Positions 33,235 through 40,045 of a stretch of DNA of 40,623 bases are shown one piece after another. Source of the stretch: an uncultured Microcaldota archaeon (GTDB lineage: Archaea; Micrarchaeota; Micrarchaeia; Burarchaeales; Fermentimicrarchaeaceae); assembly GCA_903884505.1 (NCBI GenBank), contig CAISET010000036.1:72741-113363 (forward strand), in the 5' to 3' direction. How positions within the stretch are numbered: position 1 is the stretch's first letter; every line of letters begins with the position of its first letter. The notes under the pieces were generated by a model that saw only the letters and a list, made by a program, of their open reading frames with translations, searched no databases and was not told the origin of the DNA. The position numbers were made by a program, and so were the translations under genes.

Positions 33235-34461
33235 ATGGAGAAGATACACATGGGAAACGGGTTTGAAATACACAAAAGCCAGAGGAACTTCGAGCAGGCC
33301 GTGGCCCGGCTCGACAAGGACAGCGAGGTAAGCGCCGAGAACAGGAGGCTCATCCTGTCCTTCGCCAAAATGCGTTTGGCGAGGGGGTCGAGCCGCCTGC
33401 GCGTCGTGAAATGCGTCTACTGCATGCGCTTCCTCGCGAAGTGGTTCAAGAAGCCATTTGACAAGGCCACCAAGAACGAATTGATAGAACTCGTCGGGGA
33501 AATAGAGAACAAGGATTACGCCGAGAACACGAAGTACGACTTCAAAATAGTCCTGAAAATGTTCTACAAGTGGCTGAAAGGCAACGACGAGACCTTCCCG
33601 CCGGAAATCGCCTGGCTGAAGCCCAAGCTGAACAACCACGCCCACAAGCTGCCAGAGGAGCTAATCACGGAACGGGAGGTCTTCAGCATGGCGGAGGCCG
33701 CGGACCACCCGCGAGACAAGGCCCTGATCCTCGCCCTCTACGAAACCGGGTGCAGGATTGGCGAGATGCTCTCGCTGAGGATGAAGAACGTCATCTTCGA
33801 CCAGTACGGCGCAATCCTCCGCGTAACCGGCAAGACCGGCGACCGGCGCGTGCGGATAATCAGCTCCGCGCCAACGCTGGCTTCTTGGATAAGCATCTAC
33901 GCGGACGCCAAGAATCCCGAGGCCCCGCTCTGGCCGCCGATTTCGAACGCCCAAAGGCACAAGGGCGAGCCTGCGGAGTACCGCTCCATATACGTGAGAA
34001 TCGCGGAGATTGCGAAGAAGGCAGGCGTAAACAAGCGCGTCTATCCGCACCTTTTCCGCCATTCCCGGGCGACTTCCCTGGCCGGGAAGCTGACCGAGGC
34101 CCAGATGAAGGAGTATTTCGGCTGGGTTCAGTCGTCGGAAATGGCCTCCGTGTACGTCCACCTTTCGGGTCGCGACGTTGACAACGCGCTTCTGGCGTTA
34201 CAGGGAATGGTGAAGCCGGAGGACAAGAAGGAAGAACTGCTTAGGATATGCGCTTGTCCGCGTTGCAAGGAGCAGAATTCGCCTATTGCAAAGTTCTGCC
34301 TGCGCTGCGGCACGCCAATGGACGTCACGATAACCGCGCAAATCGAGGAGGAAAGGAAGTCCGGCGACAACCTGATGAACCAGCTGATGAAGGACGGCGA
34401 ATTCAGGGAACTGCTACTCAGGAAGGCGACCGAGCTCGGTTTTGACAGGCCGGTCGTCTGA
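33235..34461 (+). CDS. Tyrosine recombinase / integrase with C-terminal zinc ribbon
   Basis: 408 residues. An N-terminal SAM-like core-binding domain (about 15-125) is followed by the catalytic domain with Arg174 (GCRIGEML), a Lys in GKTGDRR, HLFRH (His272, Arg275) and the nucleophile Tyr307 in VYVHLS. All the catalytic positions are present, so it is probably active. An added zinc ribbon (CPRC, then CLRC, about 338-362) follows, then a charged tail. Its position next to duplicated tRNA 3' ends marks it as the integrase of the element to its right. The ATG at 33250 is an alternative start, and no clear TATA box is seen. Confidence 0.9.
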   Translation: MEKIHMGNGFEIHKSQRNFEQAVARLDKDSEVSAENRRLILSFAKMRLARGSSRLRVVKCVYCMRFLAKWFKKPFDKATKNELIELVGEIENKDYAENTKYDFKIVLKMFYKWLKGNDETFPPEIAWLKPKLNNHAHKLPEELITEREVFSMAEAADHPRDKALILALYETGCRIGEMLSLRMKNVIFDQYGAILRVTGKTGDRRVRIISSAPTLASWISIYADAKNPEAPLWPPISNAQRHKGEPAEYRSIYVRIAEIAKKAGVNKRVYPHLFRHSRATSLAGKLTEAQMKEYFGWVQSSEMASVYVHLSGRDVDNALLALQGMVKPEDKKEELLRICACPRCKEQNSPIAKFCLRCGTPMDVTITAQIEEERKSGDNLMNQLMKDGEFRELLLRKATELGFDRPVV

Positions 34462-34554
34462 GGCCTTCCTTTCCTTCAGCATTTTCTTCAGCTCCAGAAG
34501 CCATTCGGGCAGGAACGGCTTCAACTCTTCAACCGTCAGCTCTGCTTTTCCCAT
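34414..34554 (-). CDS. Possible 46-residue protein antisense to the integrase end
   Basis: The frame from ATG 34554 encodes an amphipathic helix (VEELKPFLPEWLLELKKML) with a charged tail, and overlaps the last 48 bases of the integrase. The helical composition looks protein-like, but there is no Shine-Dalgarno sequence or clear TATA box. It may be only an antisense open frame. Confidence 0.25.
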   Translation of the reverse strand: MGKAELTVEELKPFLPEWLLELKKMLKERKASDDRPVKTELGRLPE

Positions 34555-34590
34555 GCTTATCTCTTGTCGTGGCGGTTCTCTTATCCAACC

Positions 34591-34606
34591 GTGCCGAATT
34601 CGGCAC
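34591..34606. promoter_or_regulatory. 16-bp perfect palindrome, operator candidate
   Basis: GTGCCGAATTCGGCAC is self-complementary and is extended by AC/GT after one mismatch. It lies in the 287-bp gap between the integrase and the HTH gene; apart from the doubtful short frame, that gap holds only palindromes. Confidence 0.4.
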
Positions 34607-34657
34607 TGTAATGCAGGCTGATTTTCTGGCTTCCAGTTCCGCGCTTTTTCCCTAGTT

Positions 34658-34696
34658 GTTCCTAGGAAAGTTTCCGCCAAACGATTTCCTAGGAAC
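34658..34696. promoter_or_regulatory. Paired palindromes upstream of the HTH gene
   Basis: GTTCCTAGGAAA and TTTCCTAGGAAC are exact reverse complements of each other 15 bp apart, and each half contains the palindrome TTCCTAGGAA. The centres are 27 bp apart. This is a likely double operator, perhaps for the small HTH protein encoded 52 bp downstream. It could also form a 12-bp hairpin. Confidence 0.5.
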
Positions 34697-34748
34697 GGCT
34701 CAGTCAGCGGCTAAGCCAATATTCCCGGCCCGGCAGAAGCCCTGCTCG

Positions 34749-34949
34749 ATGGTCGCCCAGGACTTGTTCGTGAAGCTGTTGGACCTCATTCCCGAGGAGC
34801 GCGTCAGCGTGCACCAGCTCACGTGCAAGACCGGCCTAGACCACCGCACCATCAAGAAATACCTCGACCTGATCATCCAAATCCAGAACTCGAAGAAAAT
34901 CGTAAAGGAGCAGGTCGGGCTGCGCGTGCTAGTGAGACGGGAGAAATGA
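34749..34949 (+). CDS. Small winged-helix/HTH DNA-binding protein
   Basis: 66 residues. The sequence SVHQLTCKTGLDHRTIKKYLDLI has the spacing of a helix-turn-helix, followed by short strands as in a wing. AATATT near 34720 is centred about 28 bp before the ATG and would give a leaderless transcript. Two paired palindromes lie just upstream, so it may regulate itself and the integrase. Its TGA stop forms the palindrome TGATCA with the stop of the convergent nuclease gene. Confidence 0.6.
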   Translation: MVAQDLFVKLLDLIPEERVSVHQLTCKTGLDHRTIKKYLDLIIQIQNSKKIVKEQVGLRVLVRREK

Positions 34950-35948
34950 TCAATCCATTCCTTTTTCTCGCTTATGTGTTATTTCTATTGCCTGCCGTAT
35001 GCTCTTGCTCGTAAACAATGTGTCGATCATGCACCAATATCGTCCGTTTGACCAAATGTCTTTTTCAGTCGACAAGCGATTCGGCAATTCCTTTCTTGGT
35101 TCAATTTTCTCCCCTAAGTAAAGCAAGTAGTAGTTACACAGCTCCCCTTTCTTGATTTCAGGTATGAACGAGTGCATATCAGTTACTATCTCATACTTGT
35201 CCACATGATGAATTGTTTGCAGTTTTCCGCCAAAACGGAAAGCGATATAGTTTGGAGGGATTTCGGGCCAGTTTTTCCCCTGCGGGTAGAAGTAGTGTTT
35301 CCTTTTGTAAACAACGTCCATCCAAGATATCTTGCTCCATGACGGAGTCGAATCAGCTAATGATACAACATACGCGTAGTTAGACTCATGATTTTCCATA
35401 ATCGCAACCTCCTTAATGTAGTCCCTCAACTCACCCAGGATAAGTTTTTCCTTGTTTGCTACGGCGCCATGTGTTTCGTCGATGATGCCGATTAAATCAG
35501 CCCAGCGCAAGGGCGTGATTGGAACATTGTAAAGTGATTCGGGATATGTGAAATGTACAAACTCGTCCTTGCAATCGCTAAGAATCACAAACCGCCGGTT
35601 TCTGTGTCTAATTCCTCTGAAGCGAGGTAAATATCTTTTTAGTTGGTCGGTTGTCGGAAGCGTCCATCCCTTTTTTGCTTCGATGATAATGAGATGCTCG
35701 TTATCGAGCAAGATTTCGATATCAGTAAAACCTGCGTGTTTACTGGATTCTTGGAGTTTAATTACGGCATTACTAAACTTGACATTTCGATATACTCTTT
35801 TGATCAGTGTTTTGAGGAATCTTGGAGACTTCGCAATCGCATAGCCCAGACTAAACGTAAGCGAGTTTTCATCGCTACCTAAGAGGTCAAACCTGGTTTT
35901 TACTTCACTCCCATGTGCGAATAAACTCGAATTGATATGTCTGCTCAT
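34950..35948 (-). CDS. PD-(D/E)XK nuclease, probable restriction endonuclease
   Basis: 332 residues. The nuclease core is visible near residues 72-95: FTDIEILLDNEHLIIIEAKKGW, with an acidic residue in the first strand and E-A-K in the second. A glutamine or charged helix (TTDQLKRYLPRF) follows, as is usual in this fold. The rest is unrecognised. The gene is clearly richer in A and T than its neighbours and uses different codons, a sign of recent acquisition. It is divergent from a DNA methyltransferase 113 bp away. The ATG at 35948 follows GGTGG; GTG at 35951 is an alternative start. Confidence 0.6.
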   Translation of the reverse strand: MSRHINSSLFAHGSEVKTRFDLLGSDENSLTFSLGYAIAKSPRFLKTLIKRVYRNVKFSNAVIKLQESSKHAGFTDIEILLDNEHLIIIEAKKGWTLPTTDQLKRYLPRFRGIRHRNRRFVILSDCKDEFVHFTYPESLYNVPITPLRWADLIGIIDETHGAVANKEKLILGELRDYIKEVAIMENHESNYAYVVSLADSTPSWSKISWMDVVYKRKHYFYPQGKNWPEIPPNYIAFRFGGKLQTIHHVDKYEIVTDMHSFIPEIKKGELCNYYLLYLGEKIEPRKELPNRLSTEKDIWSNGRYWCMIDTLFTSKSIRQAIEITHKREKGMD

Positions 35949-36061
35949 CACGCCACCAATTATATGATACCTATCTCATCTCGCTGCGACTTAATAACCC
36001 TACACAAAAATGCCTAATTCTCCACGAGTGGAAATGACACCCACGCGACACCAAGTAGCGC
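35949..36061. promoter_or_regulatory. Divergent promoter region of the nuclease and methyltransferase genes
   Basis: An A+T-rich 113-bp gap with CATATAATT (minus strand, about 35960-35968) and CTTAATAA (plus strand, about 35990-35997) as the best TATA candidates. Neither has ideal spacing. Confidence 0.3.
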
Positions 36062-36904
36062 ATGGAACCGAAACACTTGGTCGTAATCGGCGACTCGCGA
36101 AACATGCGTGAAGTGAAGGACGAGTCCGTGCAGCTCGTGGTGACTAGCCCGCCGTACTTCAACGTCAAGGACTACGGCACGGAGAACATCGGCTCAATCA
36201 ACGACTTCCACGAGTACCTCCTCGAGATGCAGCGCGTCTTCAGCGAGTGCTACCGCGTCCTTGAGAAGGGCCGCTATGCCTGCATCAACATCTGCGACGT
36301 GATAAGCCACGAGGCGAAATACCCGATTCCCGCCCACTATGTCCTGCTCCTCCAGCGCGCGGGCTTCGAGTACCGCGAGGACATAATCTGGCGCAAGCCA
36401 GCCGGAGTGGGCGCGAAGGCCGGAGCCGGGGCGGCTAAGCGCTTCGGCCTCTTCATCCAGCACCCGTACCCCATGTACTACTTCCCGAACAACATTTTCG
36501 AGCACATCCTCGTCTTCCGCAAGGGAAAGTTCGACTACAAGAAGGTCAGCCTGGAGGAGAAGGAGCGCGCCGAAGTCGACATCGAGATGGCGAAGGAACT
36601 CTGGAACTCGGACGTCTGGGACATGGTTCCCGAGACAAAGAACCAATACACGCAGGACAATCACCCGGCAATGTTTCCCGAGGAGCTGCCCGAGGCGTTC
36701 ATAAGGCTTTACACTTTCGAGGGGGAAACGGTGCTGGACCCGTTCCTCGGAAGCGGCACGACCACGAAGGTTGCCGCAAGCCTTGGCCGGAGGTCCGTAG
36801 GCTACGAGCTGAACCCCGACTACCTGCCGCTAATCCGGAAGAAGTCCGGCATCGCCCCACACGACCTGCGAATAGTTTTCCAAAAGGAGGTGGATGAAAA
36901 ATGA
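36062..36904 (+). CDS. DNA methyltransferase (amino-MTase, beta class)
   Basis: 280 residues. It adds a methyl group to N4 of cytosine or N6 of adenine. Motif IV TSPPY (28-32) comes before the AdoMet-binding motif I, DPFLGSGTT (about 226-234), the order of the beta class, with the target-recognition region between them (KRFGLFIQHPYPMYYF and following). A TAG lies in frame one codon before the ATG, so the start is fixed. The last four bases overlap the start of the first pilin gene (ATGA), which ties the methyltransferase to the conjugation operon. It probably protects the element or its partner nuclease's sites. Confidence 0.88.
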   Translation: MEPKHLVVIGDSRNMREVKDESVQLVVTSPPYFNVKDYGTENIGSINDFHEYLLEMQRVFSECYRVLEKGRYACINICDVISHEAKYPIPAHYVLLLQRAGFEYREDIIWRKPAGVGAKAGAGAAKRFGLFIQHPYPMYYFPNNIFEHILVFRKGKFDYKKVSLEEKERAEVDIEMAKELWNSDVWDMVPETKNQYTQDNHPAMFPEELPEAFIRLYTFEGETVLDPFLGSGTTTKVAASLGRRSVGYELNPDYLPLIRKKSGIAPHDLRIVFQKEVDEK

Positions 36905-37212
36905 AAAAGAACCTGTTAGTGAGCACGCTCTCGCTGCTAGCCCTAATGGGCGTCGCGGCGGCAGCGGAGATAACCATCCCGCCCGACCAGCCGATCTGCC
37001 GGCTTTATTCCCTGATAAGGCTGTTTGGCACAATCGGCGGAGTCCTGGTTGCGGCCTACGCGGGCTTCCTGCTCGCCACGAGCCACGACACGACCGAGCG
37101 AAACAACGCCAAGAGCCTGGTTTCGGGCGTCATACTGGGCCTGATAATCATCTGGATTGCGCCCCTGCTCGTGAAGAACCTGGTCGGCGCGGGAGACGTC
37201 TGCGGGTGGTAA
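36901..37212 (+). CDS. VirB2/TrbC-like pilin candidate 1
   Basis: 103 residues. A signal peptide (1-22, ending AAAA before E23) is followed by two membrane helices (about 36-59 and 72-95) with a short charged cytoplasmic-type loop (TSHDTTERNNAK), the architecture of conjugative pilins of the VirB2/TrbC type. Cys33 and Cys101 could form a disulfide. It is a paralogue of the next gene: both have an S-rich charged loop, GVI-x-GLI, a P in the second helix and a Cys near the C-terminus. The assignment rests on architecture and gene context. Confidence 0.6.
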   Translation: MKKNLLVSTLSLLALMGVAAAAEITIPPDQPICRLYSLIRLFGTIGGVLVAAYAGFLLATSHDTTERNNAKSLVSGVILGLIIIWIAPLLVKNLVGAGDVCGW

Positions 37213-37215
37213 GGA

Positions 37216-37440
37216 ATGGCGTTCGACTTCCTCGGGCTGGCCAACACCATCAAGGCGTTCGCCGTGTTCTTTGCCACGATAACCATTTCCTACGCCGGCC
37301 TGATGCTGGTGTGGAGCAAGAACGTGGAGCAGCGCGAGGAATGGAAGGAGGTCATCGCCGGAGTAATCATCGGGCTCATCCTCCTGTTCCTCGCGCCAAT
37401 AATCGCCTCCCAACTCGCGGGAGCGACGTACTGCAGGTGA
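37216..37440 (+). CDS. VirB2/TrbC-like pilin candidate 2
   Basis: 74 residues with two membrane helices (about 11-33 and 46-67) and a charged loop (WSKNVEQREEWKE). It resembles the preceding gene over its last 60 residues, including GVIIGL and a Pro in helix 2, but has no signal peptide. It starts four bases after the first pilin's TAA with AAGGA just before the ATG, so both are made together, perhaps as two subunits of one pilus or as pilin and assembly partner. Confidence 0.6.
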   Translation: MAFDFLGLANTIKAFAVFFATITISYAGLMLVWSKNVEQREEWKEVIAGVIIGLILLFLAPIIASQLAGATYCR

Positions 37441-37445
37441 CTCGA

Positions 37446-39095
37446 ATGAACAGAACGCTCGCCTTCCTAGTCGTTTTGACCGGCGTCACAAGCGCCTCGT
37501 CCTTCTGCGACGACGGCCTCACCCACCAGGACTTCGTCTGGGACACTGCTTACTCGCTCCCGGCAAGGCCGCCAGACACGCTTTTGGACAACTGCCAGGG
37601 ACTCGGCTTGTCCAACCTGGCGCTCTGCAACGCGACCCAGTTGAACGCAAGCGAGCGCAAGCAGCTGATCCTTGACGATTTCATACAGAACAACGGCTAC
37701 CCACCGTTCGCCGAAGCCGAGGACTGGAATGGCAGGCTGCAGTTCGGCGAATACGCGCCTGACGGAACCTACGTCCGCGAGGGAGGACAAATCCGGAACG
37801 CGTGGGTGAGGATAACCTCCGTAAGCCCCGCCGTGATTGACGCGAGCGAGAACAAGACTTACGTCAACGCGACCGGCAAGATGCGCATGGCGTACTCGTT
37901 CAAATTCGTGGTGCCGTACATGACGTTCCCGGAGGACTGCGGGACGGACTACCAAATCTGCGGCTACGACTACAAGCTCGAAGCGTTCAACAACGGGCAG
38001 AGTCTGAACAACAATAACCAGCCGCAAGCCGACTTCGCCGTGGCCGAGAGAGTCCACAACGCGCAAAACAACCTCTCCGCCGTCCTAACGGTTCGCTCCC
38101 AGTTCCTCATCAGGCACTACCGCTGGGTTGAACACTGCACCACGAGCGAGGACGGGAAAACGACCTGCGTCAAGACATGCGACTATTCGCACACGACCGA
38201 CTACCACGACTCCGTCCGCCTCACGGACGAAAAGCCGGTTTACTACTACGGCTTCATCGCCTTCCAGAACGCCTTCATCGACTCCTTCAACGGAGACATG
38301 GCGGACGGCTGGCTATTCGTCGTTTCCAATGAAGACTTCAACAACATCAAATTCTCCATAGCCAACTCTTCCATCACGCTCCAAAGCAGGCAGTACCAGC
38401 TCAACCCCGACCTCGCGCCATACAACGCCCTGACGCCCACCTTCGTGACAAACCCCGACCGCCTGCAAGCCCGGCAAATAAGCATCCTCTCGCGCGAAAA
38501 CAAGACGCTCTCCGGCCAGGAGTTCGACTCCTTCCTCAAAGTCACCGAGCCCCAACTGTATTATCTCCTAACCCGGTTCCTCGGAATAAACCTGACGACG
38601 CTTCCAATAACCTTCTACGGAGACAAGATCCACTTCCTCGCTCCGGCCAAGCAGCTCAACTGCACGGTCGAAATCAACTCCCACTTCGGCAGGCAGGTAA
38701 TAGCCAACGCCTGCCGCTACGACGCCAACCAAAAGCCGGCAATAAACCTCACTGTCAACGCAACGGATGGCGGCTCGTTCCAAGCCAATGCGCGATTCTA
38801 CGACAACTCCACCAACGCGCCCCTAGCTGGCAAGAAGATCCGCTTCGCCTACGGCTCCCAGAACGTCACGGTCGAAACCAATAGCCAAGGAATTGCGTCT
38901 GCCTTGCTCGACTACTCGCCTGGAGTTTCAACCGTTTCAGCCGAGTTCATTACCGACTTCGAGACGAAGAGCGCGAAAGCCTACGCAGTCGTTCCAACGA
39001 AGCCGCCCGAGTTCCTGAACGACGTCTGGTACTGGTTCGTTCTGGCGGTCATCGTCTGGCTGTCCTACGGCTTCCTTAGGGGGTGGTTCAAGTGA
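37446..39095 (+). CDS. Large secreted protein with C-terminal membrane anchor, part of the conjugation cluster
   Basis: 549 residues. A signal peptide (MNRTLAFLVVLTGVTSA) leads an extracellular region with several Cys and N-glycosylation sequons. Near residues 430-510 there is an Ig-like beta domain (GSFQANARFYDNS, GKKIRFAYGSQNV, NSQGIASALLDY) of the kind often found in surface proteins, and one C-terminal helix (WYWFVLAVIVWLSYGF) ends in a basic tail. The start at 37446 has GGTGA seven bases upstream; the open frame extends much further back but has no support there. It could be a mating-pair or surface-contact protein. No family is recognised. Confidence 0.7.
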   Translation: MNRTLAFLVVLTGVTSASSFCDDGLTHQDFVWDTAYSLPARPPDTLLDNCQGLGLSNLALCNATQLNASERKQLILDDFIQNNGYPPFAEAEDWNGRLQFGEYAPDGTYVREGGQIRNAWVRITSVSPAVIDASENKTYVNATGKMRMAYSFKFVVPYMTFPEDCGTDYQICGYDYKLEAFNNGQSLNNNNQPQADFAVAERVHNAQNNLSAVLTVRSQFLIRHYRWVEHCTTSEDGKTTCVKTCDYSHTTDYHDSVRLTDEKPVYYYGFIAFQNAFIDSFNGDMADGWLFVVSNEDFNNIKFSIANSSITLQSRQYQLNPDLAPYNALTPTFVTNPDRLQARQISILSRENKTLSGQEFDSFLKVTEPQLYYLLTRFLGINLTTLPITFYGDKIHFLAPAKQLNCTVEINSHFGRQVIANACRYDANQKPAINLTVNATDGGSFQANARFYDNSTNAPLAGKKIRFAYGSQNVTVETNSQGIASALLDYSPGVSTVSAEFITDFETKSAKAYAVVPTKPPEFLNDVWYWFVLAVIVWLSYGFLRGWFK

Positions 39096-40045
39096 ACAGA
39101 TTCGTTTTCGCGTTATTCCTGCTGGCTTTGCTTCCGCTCGCCTTTGCCCAAGGCACTAATTCGACAACGACCTCGGCCTGCCAAGGAAACAACGACCTGC
39201 TCAACACGCTGACCAACCTGCCGGGCTGCATAGTCGAGACCTTCTTCAACTACGTCGTTTCCGGCCTCATCTCCACAACTCAAGGCCTGGTGGACGCCAC
39301 GTTCGGGTTCATCTTCTCCTCGCCAAACCCCGCGTGGTTCTGCACGCCCTACAATGCAGTTCTGAGCCTCCTGGAAAGCCTTTACTCCATCGTCCTGATG
39401 GGAATCGCCTTGTTCTTCATCGTCAGGTCGAACGACGTTTCAGGCCGCACGACCGCCAAGAAGTGGCTGGAAAAGATGCTCGTCATGATAGTCATCCTCT
39501 CGTTCTCCTTCCCGCTGTTCCAGATGATGCTCGACTTCAACACCTACTTGGCGACCAACCTGGCAAGCGAATCAATGAAAGGCATCTTCAGCTCACCGGC
39601 CGGCTTTACGTCCGCCATTTTCTCGCTTATCATACTCCTCCCGATGATTTCGTTCATGATGCTGACCTTCGTCACGCTCCTCATCCGCTACCTCCTAATT
39701 CCGTTCATGCTCCTGCTGTTCCCAGTCGCCATCTTCCTTTACTTCATCCCCTTGACCGAGTCGTGGGGCAAGACGTTCCTCAAGATAATCGCCATCCTCG
39801 TGTTCATGACCACGATTGACGCCCTCATATTGCTGGGCCTCAGCTCGCTGTTCAACGCTTCCGACCCCAACCTGGCGAACACGTTCGTGAGCGCGTTCAT
39901 GACGCTCTACGGCTTCGGGGCGCTCGGGATAATCAACCTCGTCCTGTTCCTGCTTGCCATCCTTTCCATCGTCACGCAGAGCAGGGCCATCCTCACCGTG
40001 GTCGGCATCGGACTGATTGGCAAGGCGCTGAAGGTGCTTCTATGA
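39092..40045 (+). CDS. VirB6/TrbL-like polytopic membrane protein
   Basis: About 317 residues. A signal peptide (LFLLALLPLAFA) is followed by a Cys-containing segment and then about six membrane helices (YSIVLMGIALFFIV, MLVMIVILSFSF, SAIFSLIILLPMISF, LIPFMLLLFPVAIFLYF, IIAILVFMTTIDALILLGL and a last pair). VirB6-like proteins form the inner-membrane channel of type IV secretion systems. The GTG at 39092 overlaps the previous stop (GTGA) and has AGGGGGTGG before it. Assignment is by topology and position between pilins and a VirB4-like gene. Confidence 0.62.
   Translation: MNRFVFALFLLALLPLAFAQGTNSTTTSACQGNNDLLNTLTNLPGCIVETFFNYVVSGLISTTQGLVDATFGFIFSSPNPAWFCTPYNAVLSLLESLYSIVLMGIALFFIVRSNDVSGRTTAKKWLEKMLVMIVILSFSFPLFQMMLDFNTYLATNLASESMKGIFSSPAGFTSAIFSLIILLPMISFMMLTFVTLLIRYLLIPFMLLLFPVAIFLYFIPLTESWGKTFLKIIAILVFMTTIDALILLGLSSLFNASDPNLANTFVSAFMTLYGFGALGIINLVLFLLAILSIVTQSRAILTVVGIGLIGKALKVLL

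Noticed and set aside
34555-34680. N-terminal extension of the 46-residue antisense frame
   Set aside because: It runs through the palindromes and has no start signal.
36894-37445. N-terminal extension of the large surface protein back to 36894
   Set aside because: It would overlap both pilin genes completely in another frame; the ATG at 37446 has its own Shine-Dalgarno sequence and signal peptide.
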